From the NCBI GenBank assembly GCA_900549675.1, contig URPG01000002.1, positions 1-27,561 on the forward strand: 27,561 nt of DNA. The letters are read 5' to 3'. Made by a program: the position numbers and the translations under genes. The stretch is from an uncultured Oscillospiraceae bacterium. GTDB taxonomy: Bacteria; Bacillota; Clostridia; Oscillospirales; Acutalibacteraceae. The notes beneath the pieces are model-generated. The model was not told where the DNA came from, made no database searches, and worked only from the letters and a program-made list of their open reading frames with translations. Position 1 is the stretch's first letter. Each line of letters opens with the position of its first letter. Shown here piece after piece: positions 8,442 to 16,393 of the stretch.

Positions 8442-9375
8442 TTTTCTCCTCCTTTTTCAACAGTTTTGTTAAAGCCAGATTAATGACCATGATAAAGACA
8501 AAAAGAATTAATCCTATCGTGAACAAAACCTCCCGGTGCGTATCCGCGGCATACCCCATTTCACTGACAATGGCTGTTGTCAAAAATCGCACAGAATTAA
8601 AAGGAAGTGGAAAATTCACTGAGCTGCCGGTCACTAGGCTGATTGCCATTGCTTCTCCAATGGCACGGCCGACTCCCAAAACAATGGCGGTAATAATGCC
8701 CGATTGAGCTGCGGGAAGCTGTACTTTAAAAATCGTTTGTATTTTAGAAGCCCCCACTGCCAAAGACGCCGCCTTGAGTTCTCCCGGAACAGCCCGCAAG
8801 GCCGCTTCACTGATATTGATAACGGTCGGCAAAATCATAATGGCCAACACTATAATCGCAGAGATTAAATTGGCTCCCCCTGTAAACTGATGGGTTTTGG
8901 AGTCCTTAAAAAGCATCAGCTCTATTTTATACATGAAGGGATTAAGAATCATTAGTCCCAACAATCCATAAATCACAGACGGAATGCCCGCTAAAAGCTC
9001 CACCGCGGGTTTCACCACTGCTGCCAGTGGTTTGGGTGCTACCTCAGACAAAAAAACTGCCGTCAACACACCAATGGGAACACCGATTAAAACGGCTAAA
9101 GCTGTCCCGATAATCGATGTCAATATAACATATAAAATACCAAATTGAGGTTCCGCCGCTGTGGGATTCCAGCTGCTGCTGAAAAGAATTTCCATAATTC
9201 CCACTTTTGTAAGTGCAGGTGTACCATTTAAAATCATATAAAGAGTAATGGAAACAACCCCCAGCACCGCAAAAAAAGAACAAACTAAAAAAATAATTTT
9301 GGCGACTGTTTCACTGATTCGTTTCGTACGCCAGTTGCCCATAATTGTTGTTGTATTTTGTTTCACGCCTCTCAC
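8434..9375 (-). CDS. pstC: PstC, phosphate ABC transporter permease
   Basis: The 313-aa membrane permease pairs with PstA. It has an N-terminal membrane anchor, GIPSVIYGLLGLMIL, and the EAA loop EAALRAVPGELKAASLAVGASKIQTIFKVQLPAA (given here as the region around residues 192-225). The start is uncertain. GTG 9375 has only a very close ribosome site (AAAGGG), and GTG 9366 is a good alternative with longer spacing. The gene follows a terminator and its own Pho-box promoter, so it can be expressed apart from pstS. Confidence 0.95.
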   Translation of the reverse strand: MRGVKQNTTTIMGNWRTKRISETVAKIIFLVCSFFAVLGVVSITLYMILNGTPALTKVGIMEILFSSSWNPTAAEPQFGILYVILTSIIGTALAVLIGVPIGVLTAVFLSEVAPKPLAAVVKPAVELLAGIPSVIYGLLGLMILNPFMYKIELMLFKDSKTHQFTGGANLISAIIVLAIMILPTVINISEAALRAVPGELKAASLAVGASKIQTIFKVQLPAAQSGIITAIVLGVGRAIGEAMAISLVTGSSVNFPLPFNSVRFLTTAIVSEMGYAADTHREVLFTIGLILFVFIMVINLALTKLLKKEEKNA

Positions 9376-9415
9376 TTCCCTTTTACTTTACTTTTCTTTT
9401 ATCTGTGTTAACTCC

Positions 9416-9480
9416 AGTATAGATTCCTCTTGTAAAATCCAAAATCAGCTTTTTGTTAAAATCAGATTAAATTCAGTTAA
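9416..9480 (-). promoter_or_regulatory. pstC promoter with PhoP-box-like repeats
   Basis: On the minus strand TATACT (9421-9416) is a likely -10 with TTTTGG 17 bases upstream. TTAAC/TTAAT half-sites lie at 9480-9475, 9470-9465 and 9459-9454 (10-11 bp apart), and TTTACA at 9436-9431. This resembles known Bacillus PhoP boxes, which are direct repeats of TT(A/C/T)A(C/T)A at 11-bp steps. Bases 9431-9460 match 23 of 30 positions of the pstS promoter element. Confidence 0.72.
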
Positions 9481-9491
9481 GTTTTGCCATT

Positions 9492-9534
9492 AAAAAAGCA
9501 GGTAAGATGATTTTTCTCATCCTCCTGCTTTTTT
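9492..9534. terminator. Terminator between pstS and pstC
   Basis: Arms AAAAAAGCAGG (9492-9502) and CCTGCTTTTTT (9524-9534) extend inward through an imperfect GATGA/TCATC stem. There is a T-run on both strands. It would end most pstS transcripts, giving more binding protein than permease. Confidence 0.88.
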
Positions 9535-9556
9535 TATGTCTTTATTTTTTGATTTT

Positions 9557-10489
9557 TTATTTGGTAGAAATTAATCCCAAAGATTCAATCAGCTGTGTGC
9601 CTTCTTCAGAATAGATGTACTCGAAAAATGCTTTTACAATTTCGTTTTGTTCTTCTATATCACCGTTGGTAGCCATAACAAAGGGTCTTGAGAGGAAATA
9701 TTTGCTGGCTTTGATATTTTCAGCAGTTGCCTCTACTCCATCCAGTTGAAGTGCTTTAACGGTATCGTCAATCATATCGAGTGACACATATCCTATGGCA
9801 CCGCTTGTAGCAGCAACTTTAGCGATTACGGTACCCGTGCTGTCCAATTCTAAAGCATATTTACACTGATCTTCGACCTCTAGAATTTCCTCAAAAGCAC
9901 CTCTTGTACCAGAGCCGGCTTCTCGACCGATGACAACGATGGGTTCATCCGCACCGCCCACTTCGGACCAATTGGTGATTTCACCTTTATAAATTGCAGT
10001 TAAATCCTCTTTGCTTAAATTTGTGGCAGCATTGTCAGGGTGAACAGCAACGGCAATACCGTCTATCGCTACTACATTTCCGACTGCGCCGCTCTCTTTT
10101 TCACTGTCTTTCAGTGTTCTTGAGGCATTTCCGATATCCACGCTTTTCGCCAGCAGAGATTCCACACCGGCAGAAGAACCTGTAAATTCAGCAGTTACGG
10201 TGACACCACTATTGTTCTCCATAAAAGATTCTGCAAAAGCATTGGCCAATTTTTCCATTGATGTACTGCCTGCCATGGTCAATTTTCCGCTTAATCCGGC
10301 AGAGGCTTCTTCACTGGCGGGTTCTTCTTTTTCGCTCTCAGGTTTACTCTCGGGTGACTTTGATGAAACGGTTTCTGCAACGGAGCTTTTGGGCTCTTCC
10401 TCTTGTGCATTATTGCCGCAAGCTGCAAAAGTTAGGGTTAAAACTGCGGTTAACATCATTACCGCCATTCTCTTCATATAATGTTTCAT
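9557..10489 (-). CDS. pstS: PstS, phosphate-binding lipoprotein
   Basis: This 310-aa protein has a lipoprotein signal (MKHYMKRMAVMMLTAVLTLT, lipobox FAAC, Cys24) and a Ser/Glu/Pro-rich linker to about residue 65. The PBP-like domain begins GKLTMAGSTSMEKLA. GSTSM, the SR of NASRTL and GREAGSGTRGAFEE supply the phosphate-binding residues. PstS captures phosphate outside the cell for PstCAB. AAGGAG precedes the start by about 10 bases. It is the first large gene of the cluster and has its own Pho-box promoter. Confidence 0.96.
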   Translation of the reverse strand: MKHYMKRMAVMMLTAVLTLTFAACGNNAQEEEPKSSVAETVSSKSPESKPESEKEEPASEEASAGLSGKLTMAGSTSMEKLANAFAESFMENNSGVTVTAEFTGSSAGVESLLAKSVDIGNASRTLKDSEKESGAVGNVVAIDGIAVAVHPDNAATNLSKEDLTAIYKGEITNWSEVGGADEPIVVIGREAGSGTRGAFEEILEVEDQCKYALELDSTGTVIAKVAATSGAIGYVSLDMIDDTVKALQLDGVEATAENIKASKYFLSRPFVMATNGDIEEQNEIVKAFFEYIYSEEGTQLIESLGLISTK

Positions 10490-10544
10490 TCTCTGTTGAC
10501 TCCTTCTTTTTCATAAGTTATTCTTCATTTTTGGGAACACTTAC

Positions 10545-10590
10545 AGTATATCCCTAACTTCGTTAAATGCTAAATCATGTTTATGTTAAA
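10545..10590 (-). promoter_or_regulatory. pstS promoter with PhoP-box-like element
   Basis: TATACT (10550-10545, minus) is the -10. The element 10561-10590 starts 10 bases further upstream and contains TTAACA, TGATTT and TTAACG spaced 11-12 bp. It shares 23 of 30 bases, in the same place relative to an identical -10, with the pstC promoter. Regulation by the downstream PhoP-type regulator is inferred. Confidence 0.72.
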
Positions 10591-10633
10591 AGATGATAAA
10601 AACCAAAATTGCTTTCTTTTTCGTGATTGACCG

Positions 10634-10750
10634 TTAAAAAATGACGCTGATGATTTTAACCAGTGCCACCATAGTTATTGTAACAATACCCATAATGGCA
10701 GCCCCTCTCTTATCACGCGCCTTGTTGTGAATAAAGATATTGCTTTTCAT
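10634..10750 (-). CDS. 38-aa small membrane protein before pstS
   Basis: The ORF starts at ATG 10750-10748, 8 bases after a good AAGGAG, and ends with TAA 10636-10634. It reads MKSNIFIHNKARDKRGAAIM and then a hydrophobic segment GIVTITMVALVKIISVIF to the end, so a basic N terminus is followed by one membrane helix. I do not recognise a family. It lies 145 bp before pstS on the same strand, with the pstS Pho-box between them. TTGTCA 10793-10788 and TTATAT 10770-10765 look promoter-like, but a start from them would fall at or after the ribosome site, so its promoter is unclear. It could be a small regulatory peptide of the Pst complex, or unrelated. Confidence 0.55.
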   Translation of the reverse strand: MKSNIFIHNKARDKRGAAIMGIVTITMVALVKIISVIF

Positions 10751-10809
10751 AAACAACACTCCTTATATAATAGATTTACGGTGTTTTTGACAAGGACACC
10801 GCATAAAAA

Positions 10810-10842
10810 CTTGTTATCCTGTAATAAATATGGGATAATAAG
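10810..10842. repeat. Inverted repeat upstream of the 38-aa ORF
   Basis: CTTGTTATCC (10810-10819) and GGATAATAAG (10833-10842) pair at 9 of 10 positions around a 13-base centre. There is no T-run, so it may be an operator serving one or both divergent genes. Confidence 0.4.
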
Positions 10843-10851
10843 AATAATAGG

Positions 10852-10974
10852 CAGAGGACGCAATAACGCTCATTGAAGCCGGATTTCATAAGAAAGAATT
10901 GAGCCTCCTCTGTTACGGTTAGATACGAATGAACTGAATGGCGGCAAAGTGTGGATGCACTGCACATATCTAAC
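10852..10974 (+). other. Possible structured leader RNA before the kinase gene
   Basis: Two nested hairpins can form. CAGAGGA (10852-10858) pairs with TCCTCTG (10906-10912), enclosing GCTCA/TGAGC (10868-10872, 10900-10904). GTTAGATA (10918-10925) pairs with TATCTAAC (10967-10974), enclosing AGTG/CACT (10948-10951, 10958-10961). The region ends 46 bases before the kinase start. It does not match riboswitch classes I can recall. Part of the 10751-11020 gap; nothing else is seen there. Confidence 0.35.
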
Positions 10975-11020
10975 GAGGTTCTATTGCTGTAAGAATCAGA
11001 GGGTAAGGGGCTGCTCCGTT

Positions 11021-11524
11021 ATGAAAAAAATATTGATCGTTGGTATTGTTGCGAGTGGAAAGACAACTCTCGCAAAAAAATTATCCCTGCGTTTAGATAT
11101 ACCTTGGTTTGAGTTGGATTCAATCGTTCACAAACGTGTTGAGAAACAAAGGATTAAGCAATCTCCCGAGGAACAAATGAAAGAGATTGACAGCATTAAT
11201 GCTTGCGGATACTGGATTTTCGAGGGTGTTTATCGCGCTTCCTACCACCGCCTTTTGGATATGGCTGATACGATTGTCTTTTTGGACACACCCTTGTGGA
11301 TAAGAAAATATCGCATTTTTGCCCGTTTTATTAAACAGAAACTTAATGTTGAATCTTGCGAATACAAACCTGATTTGCATATGCTTAAAATGATGTACAA
11401 ATGGACAAACGACTTCGAACGTAACAGGGCCGATTTTGCCACCTTACTCAATGAGTATCGTCATAAGCTTATCGTTATTTCCAAACCATCTCAGCTGAAT
11501 AAATTTTTCGAATTTCCCTATTGA
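11021..11524 (+). CDS. Adenylate-kinase-like P-loop protein (topology-modulation/FlaR-like)
   Basis: This 167-aa protein begins MKKILIVGIVASGKTTLAKKL, with the P-loop GIVASGKTT at 8-16, then PWFELDSIVHK, GYWIFEGVY and TIVFLDTPLWIRKYRI. The layout matches small nucleotide-kinase-like proteins annotated as DNA topology modulation protein or AAA_17/AAA_18. Their real substrate is unknown. The start at 11021 is chosen over an upstream in-frame ATG at 10949 because it begins at the P-loop fold and has AAGGGG about 10 bases before it. It is the only plus-strand gene between 1271 and the right edge and is followed by a two-way terminator. Confidence 0.82.
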   Translation: MKKILIVGIVASGKTTLAKKLSLRLDIPWFELDSIVHKRVEKQRIKQSPEEQMKEIDSINACGYWIFEGVYRASYHRLLDMADTIVFLDTPLWIRKYRIFARFIKQKLNVESCEYKPDLHMLKMMYKWTNDFERNRADFATLLNEYRHKLIVISKPSQLNKFFEFPY

Positions 11525-11623
11525 CTTTTTAAAGCGATTCTTTCTTATTTACATCGTAAGATAAAATCAGCTTCTCCGCTATCACAACTGCGTTAAAGCT
11601 TTGTTAAAAATTCATATAAAAAT

Positions 11624-11661
11624 AAAAATCCTGTAAAATCAAATGATTTTACAGGATTTTT
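11624..11661. terminator. Bidirectional terminator between the kinase gene and argF
   Basis: A perfect 17-bp stem (11624-11640 with 11645-11661, core ATCCTGTAAAATC) with an AAAT loop has a T-run on each strand's 3' side. It ends the arginine operon and the convergent kinase gene. Confidence 0.95.
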
Positions 11662-11721
11662 TATAAAGCTTTCTTCTATGCTTTTGAACACAAAAAAAGT
11701 ATTGATACCCAGTACATTTCC

Positions 11722-12624
11722 TTATTTCATCAACGTAACCAAAACCGCTTTTTGAGCATGAAGGCGATTTTCTGCCTCTTCAAAAATGTATTTTGCATGG
11801 ATATCCATGATTTCGGCACTGATTTCTTCTCCCCTGTGAGCGGGTAAACAATGTAACACCATGGCATCCGATTTAGCGGCTGACATCAAATTTCGGTCGA
11901 CGCAATAGCCCGCAAAAGCCTTTTCACGCTTTGCTTTTTCTTCTTCCTGCCCCATAGAGGTCCAAACATCCGTAATCACCACATCCGCATTTTGAGCCGC
12001 CTGCTGTGGATTGTCCGTCATTGAAAAAACCTTATAAGCTGCGGCAAAATCCAAAACTTCTTGTGCCGGCTGATAGTCTTTGGGACAGGCAACCGAAACC
12101 TCCATTCCTACCTTTAAGCCGCCGACAATCAAAGAATTCATCATATTATTGCCGTCACCGATGAAACACATTTTAAGTCCCTCTAAAGTATCTTTAAATT
12201 CACGGATAGTCATTAAATCGGCAAGCACTTGGCAGGGATGAGCAAAATCCGTGAGCGCATTGATAACGGGGATACTGCCGTATTCAGCCAGTTTCTCCAC
12301 TTCTTCCTGTTCAAAGGTACGAATCATGATGCCATCCAAATAGCGGGAAAGCACTCTAGCCGTATCTTCTACAGGTTCTCCGCGTCCAATCTGCATTTCA
12401 TGGCCGGATAGAAAAAGAGGATGACCGCCCAACTGATACATCCCCACCTCAAAAGAAACTCTTGTGCGGGTAGAGGCCTTTTCAAAAATCATGCCAAGTG
12501 TTTTTCCCTTTAACAGATGATGTTGAATCCCATGCTTATTCTCATATTTTAACTGGTCGGCAAGATTTAAAATCTCCAAAATTTCTTCTTTGGAGCAGTC
12601 CAAAAGCTTTAACAAATGTTTCAT
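11722..12624 (-). CDS. argF: Ornithine carbamoyltransferase
   Basis: ArgF makes citrulline from ornithine and carbamoyl phosphate. At 300 aa it is full length. Carbamoyl-phosphate residues are STRTR (51-55) and HPCQ (129-132). The ornithine side is HCLPAHRG (258-265), with SMG (223-225) also conserved. It is the last gene of the operon, 48 bp after argD, and is followed by a terminator. The ribosome site AAAGGA is rather far (about 12 bases) from the ATG. A catabolic role (arcB) is unlikely inside a complete biosynthetic operon. Confidence 0.96.
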   Translation of the reverse strand: MKHLLKLLDCSKEEILEILNLADQLKYENKHGIQHHLLKGKTLGMIFEKASTRTRVSFEVGMYQLGGHPLFLSGHEMQIGRGEPVEDTARVLSRYLDGIMIRTFEQEEVEKLAEYGSIPVINALTDFAHPCQVLADLMTIREFKDTLEGLKMCFIGDGNNMMNSLIVGGLKVGMEVSVACPKDYQPAQEVLDFAAAYKVFSMTDNPQQAAQNADVVITDVWTSMGQEEEKAKREKAFAGYCVDRNLMSAAKSDAMVLHCLPAHRGEEISAEIMDIHAKYIFEEAENRLHAQKAVLVTLMK

Positions 12625-12672
12625 GCAATTGATATCCTTTCACAGCTATACTTGGTTTTCACGCATACTTTA

Positions 12673-13848
12673 TTATTCCGATATTATTTCTCTAAAAATA
12701 CAAAGTCCACGGTCAATCTCTTTTTTGGTAATGGTCAAAGGCGGCAAAAAACGGATTAAATCCTTGGCTGTTAAAACCAGAAGTCCTTTTTGAGCACAGG
12801 CAAGCAGCACTGCCTTAGCCTCTTTATGCCTTAATTGCACACCAATCATCAAACCTTTTCCTCTTACCAATTCCACTTCTTCCATTTGCTCCAGTTGAGC
12901 CCTGATGTATTCGGCCTTTTCTTTTACTTCTTCTAAAAAACTTTCACGGCACACTCTGTCCATTACGACCAAAGCCCCTGCACAAACAACGGGATTGCCA
13001 CCAAAGGTTGAACCATGCAAACCCGGCTGAAAGATATCTTTTAACTTTTCATTTACGATGCAGACACCAATCGGCAGGGGGGGCAGGCCGCCGCCCAAGC
13101 CTGTGGCCGTCGTTACGACATCGGGGAGAATCCCAAAATCCTGATAGGCAAAAAAAGTACCGGTGCGCCCAATGCCCGTCTGCACCTCATCAACCATCAG
13201 CAGTACGTTTTTTTCATCACAGAGCTTTCGCAAATCCTGTACAAATTCTTTTGACAGCGGAATCACACCGCCCTCACCCTGTATCAATTCAATAAAAATG
13301 GCGCATACTGTACCGTCCAGTTGATTTTCAATGCTTACAATACTTTCTTTTTCAGCATAGAGAAACCCCTCTGTTAGCGGCTGAAAATGCTGATGAAAGG
13401 TTTCCTGTCCGGTCGCTTTCAGAGTGGTAATGGTACGCCCATGAAAAGAATCTTTTAAAGTAATGACCTTATCGGCACCGAATTTTTCTCCGTATTTTCT
13501 GGCCACTTTAATGGCACATTCATTTGCTTCAGCTCCGGAATTTCCAAAAAACGATTTGCTTAGGCCCGAAGCTTTTGCCAATTTTTCTGCCAACCTTGTG
13601 TTGACCGGACTATAATAGTAATTGGAAATATGCTGAAGCTCCGCCGCTTGTTTCTGTACAGCCTGCACCCATTCATCATCACAAAATCCCAACGAGTTTA
13701 CGCCGATACCCGATGTAAAATCAATATATTCTTTTTGATTGACATCATAAGCTACCGCATTTTTTCCTTTTACCAACGCCACCTCCACTCTGCCGTAAGA
13801 ATGCATGATATATTCATTTTCTTGTTGTTTAATACTTTCAAAAGTCAT
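12673..13848 (-). CDS. argD: Acetylornithine aminotransferase, PLP-binding lysine replaced by Thr
   Basis: This class III aminotransferase should convert N-acetylglutamate semialdehyde to N-acetylornithine. Fold residues are present: SGAEANECAIK, SFHGRTITTLKATGQ, IELIQGEGGV, VDEVQTGIGRTG (Asp220 and Gln223 for PLP) and HGSTFGGNP. The active-site loop is abnormal. Where the family has a KGLGGGLPIG-type sequence, this protein reads TGLGGGLPPLPIGV. The PLP-binding Lys is Thr249 (codon ACA, plus-strand 13102-13104) and three residues are inserted (about 256-258) at a run of seven C. As written it could not form the Schiff base. I place the start at ATG 13848, 7 bases after AAGGAG. ATG 13854 lies right against that site. 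It is 5-11 bp after argB. Confidence 0.88.
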   Translation of the reverse strand: MTFESIKQQENEYIMHSYGRVEVALVKGKNAVAYDVNQKEYIDFTSGIGVNSLGFCDDEWVQAVQKQAAELQHISNYYYSPVNTRLAEKLAKASGLSKSFFGNSGAEANECAIKVARKYGEKFGADKVITLKDSFHGRTITTLKATGQETFHQHFQPLTEGFLYAEKESIVSIENQLDGTVCAIFIELIQGEGGVIPLSKEFVQDLRKLCDEKNVLLMVDEVQTGIGRTGTFFAYQDFGILPDVVTTATGLGGGLPPLPIGVCIVNEKLKDIFQPGLHGSTFGGNPVVCAGALVVMDRVCRESFLEEVKEKAEYIRAQLEQMEEVELVRGKGLMIGVQLRHKEAKAVLLACAQKGLLVLTAKDLIRFLPPLTITKKEIDRGLCIFREIISE

Positions 13849-13859
13849 TTCCATTCTCC

Positions 13860-14717
13860 TTAATACAGCATGGTGCCGATACCTTCATCGGTAAAAAGTT
13901 CAATTAAAATCGAGTGCGGTACTCTGCCGTCAATAATATGCGCCCGCTTGACCCCCCGTCTGACTGCCTCTACACAGCAGTCAATTTTAGGAATCATCCC
14001 GCCGCTGATGATATTTTCTTTTTTCAGACTGTTTACTTCACTGACATTGACAACCGGAATGATGGTAAATTCATCGTCTTTATCCCGCAAAAGGCCTCGA
14101 ATATCCGTCATTAAAATCAGTTTAGTAGCTCCCAGTTCGGCAGCAATCCGTGCCGCCGCAATATCCGCATTGATATTATACACTTCTCCGTTATAGCCGG
14201 ACGCAATCGTAGAGATAATCGGCACATAGCCGCTTTCGATCGTTTTGTGAATCACCTTGGGATTCACTTCTTGTATCTCGCCGACAAAACCCAAATCCTC
14301 CAATGAGGCCAATTGAACCGCTTTCAGCATAGAACCGTCTAACCCGCAGAGTCCCATACCATTGCCGCCCGCCTTTTCCAACAACTGCACCAAATCCTTA
14401 TTGACCTTGCCGGCCAAAACCTGCTGTACGATTTCTATCGTTTCAGCATCGGTATAGCGCAGCCCATTGACAAACTTGCTTTCTTTACCAATCTTCGTTA
14501 GCATATCATTAATTTCCGGTCCGCCGCCATGCACGAGCACAACGTTAATCCCGACCAAATGCATCAGCACAATATCGCTCATAACTGCACTTTTCAGTTC
14601 TTGATTTACCATGGCGTTGCCGCCGTATTTAATCACCACAGTTTCTCCGGCATATTTTTTGATATAAGGGAGCGCTTGTATCAGTACAGCGGCTCTTTCA
14701 TTAATCGATATATTCAT
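13860..14717 (-). CDS. argB: Acetylglutamate kinase
   Basis: ArgB phosphorylates N-acetylglutamate, the usual arginine-feedback step. The protein has 285 aa from ATG 14717, chosen because GGAGG sits 7 bases before it and homologous proteins start near NERAAVLIQALPYIKKYAGE. An in-frame ATG 10 codons upstream has no such support. Amino-acid-kinase motifs are VVIKYGGNAM (Lys30), VLVHGGGPEI and NINADIAAARIAAELGA, with SGGMIPKI near the end. The ATP and substrate loops look intact. Confidence 0.96.
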   Translation of the reverse strand: MNISINERAAVLIQALPYIKKYAGETVVIKYGGNAMVNQELKSAVMSDIVLMHLVGINVVLVHGGGPEINDMLTKIGKESKFVNGLRYTDAETIEIVQQVLAGKVNKDLVQLLEKAGGNGMGLCGLDGSMLKAVQLASLEDLGFVGEIQEVNPKVIHKTIESGYVPIISTIASGYNGEVYNINADIAAARIAAELGATKLILMTDIRGLLRDKDDEFTIIPVVNVSEVNSLKKENIISGGMIPKIDCCVEAVRRGVKRAHIIDGRVPHSILIELFTDEGIGTMLY

Positions 14718-14759
14718 GGTAAACCTCCGAAAATAGATGCATCTCAATCAATCTTATTT

Positions 14760-15074
14760 TTACAGATTGGAAACGGAAAAAATCAATAAAGCCAACACAC
14801 TCATCACCAACAAAAAATGTGCCGTTATGGCGGCGAGCAGACCTCTTCGGATTGACAATTTCACCTTTTGCTTATCCGCCACAAAATAATATATCAGACA
14901 AAGCAGCAAAAAAATCAAATGTACAAGCGTTAGGGCGGGATCTGCTATCCACTCCATTTTGGTAAAAGAAAGGATAAGTATGACACAAAAAGAGAGCAGT
15001 AAATAAATGGATAAATAAGCCGTCACTTTATCCCAATGGTTCGCGGACAATTTAGACTTCGTCGTTTTTTTCAT
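14760..15074 (-). CDS. Uncharacterised 104-aa membrane protein in the arginine operon
   Basis: The protein has 104 aa with a basic N terminus (MKKTTKSKLSANHWDK) and three hydrophobic segments at about 18-36, 46-66 and 80-102, the loop between the last two being basic (DKQKVKLSIRR). I do not recognise a family. Translation has a strong AGGAG 6-8 bases before the ATG. It sits 19 bp after argJ and 42 bp before argB on the same strand, so it should be co-expressed with arginine biosynthesis genes. It could be a transporter accessory or an unrelated passenger; no function is assigned. Confidence 0.8.
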   Translation of the reverse strand: MKKTTKSKLSANHWDKVTAYLSIYLLLSFCVILILSFTKMEWIADPALTLVHLIFLLLCLIYYFVADKQKVKLSIRRGLLAAITAHFLLVMSVLALLIFSVSNL

Positions 15075-15093
15075 GGTGTTCTCCTATCACGTT

Positions 15094-16302
15094 TTACGTT
15101 CGATAATCACCATTTATTTTAACATAATCATAGGTCAAATCACAACCATAAGCCTCGGCAAAAGCATTTGCCTGCTTTAAATCAATTTGAATGATAATAG
15201 TGTCTGCTGAAAGCACCTGCGCCGCATGTTCTTCTGAAAAATCGACACCTGCTCCCTTTTGGCAAACCAATACCAGTTCGGAACGAAACGTAACATCGAT
15301 TTTTTCAACATCAATTTCAGCACCGGAATAGCCAATGGCACAGAGTACACGTCCCCAGTTGGCATCTTCCCCAAACATAGCCGCTTTTAAAAGGTTAGAG
15401 CAAATTACGGCTTTTGCCACAGTTTTAGCGGTGTCTTCATTTTTGGCTCCGCTGACTTTTGAAATCAAAAGTTTGGTGGCTCCCTCTCCGTCCTTTGCCA
15501 TCATCATCGCCAATTTTCGGCAGACAGCCTCTAAACCTTTGACAAACAACCAGAAATTTTCATTTTCTTCTGTAATTTCTTCGTTCTCCGCCATTCCGTT
15601 TGCCAAAACTAAATAGGTATCGTTGGTTGACGTATCGCCGTCTACGCTTACCATATTAAAGGTTTTGTCCGTCACCAAACGCACTGCTTTTTGCAGCATG
15701 GCAGAAGAAATACAACAATCTGTAGTAGAAAAGCCGAGCATGGTTGCCATATTGGGATGAATCATACCGCTGCCCTTGGCAATCCCGCCGATATGCACCT
15801 TTTTCCCCCCGATTGTCAAAGAAACTGCCGCTTCTTTGGCAAAGGTATCGGTGGTCATAATGGCAGTTGCCGCTAAGAGAGAACCGTTTTCATCCAGACC
15901 TTTTACCAATTCGGCAGCGGCATTCTCAATGGGTTCAATCGGAAGAATCTGACCGATGACACCAGTAGAAGCCACTAGAACATCTTCTCTCTTGAGTAAG
16001 AGTAAACGGGCGGCAATTTCGCACATTTTTTTTGCTTTTTCAATACCGTCCGCATTACAGGTATTGGCATTGCCCGAATTAATGATGACCGCCTGCGCCT
16101 TTCCATCTTTCAAGTGTTCCTGTGTAACGATAACCGGTGCACCTTTCACAAGATTTTGTGTGTACACAGCGGCGGACCGGCAAGGCACCTCACTATAAAT
16201 CAAGGCTAAATCAGGCTTTGCTTTATTTTTACGGATTCCGCAGTGCATCCCGTTTGCCAAAAATCCCTTCGCTGCTGTTATGCCGCCTTGTATAAACTCC
16301 AT
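15094..16302 (-). CDS. argJ: Bifunctional ornithine acetyltransferase / N-acetylglutamate synthase
   Basis: ArgJ transfers the acetyl group from acetylornithine to glutamate and, in the bifunctional type, can also use acetyl-CoA. The protein has 402 aa from ATG 16302, which lies 5 bases after AGGAGG. The upstream ATG at 16317 overlaps that site. The autocleavage site is at HPNMA/TMLGF with Thr187 as new N-terminal nucleophile. The oxyanion residues are in STGVIGQ (112-118). No argA is seen, so the recycling route of arginine synthesis is implied. Confidence 0.95.
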   Translation of the reverse strand: MEFIQGGITAAKGFLANGMHCGIRKNKAKPDLALIYSEVPCRSAAVYTQNLVKGAPVIVTQEHLKDGKAQAVIINSGNANTCNADGIEKAKKMCEIAARLLLLKREDVLVASTGVIGQILPIEPIENAAAELVKGLDENGSLLAATAIMTTDTFAKEAAVSLTIGGKKVHIGGIAKGSGMIHPNMATMLGFSTTDCCISSAMLQKAVRLVTDKTFNMVSVDGDTSTNDTYLVLANGMAENEEITEENENFWLFVKGLEAVCRKLAMMMAKDGEGATKLLISKVSGAKNEDTAKTVAKAVICSNLLKAAMFGEDANWGRVLCAIGYSGAEIDVEKIDVTFRSELVLVCQKGAGVDFSEEHAAQVLSADTIIIQIDLKQANAFAEAYGCDLTYDYVKINGDYRT

Positions 16303-16393
16303 CTGGACCTCCTGCATCTCTTAACTCTAAATCATTTTATTTTCAACATTTACTGAAATTATGGTGGAAAATCTTTATTATCTCTTCTGAAAC

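Noticed and set aside
10776..10967. 63-codon minus-strand ORF with a hydrophobic centre
   Set aside because: No ribosome site, and it spans the dyads upstream of the kinase gene. No family resemblance.
10949..11020. Longer N terminus for the kinase-like protein
   Set aside because: The 24 extra residues are Cys-rich, unlike the family, and overlap the putative structured leader. The internal ATG has a better ribosome site.
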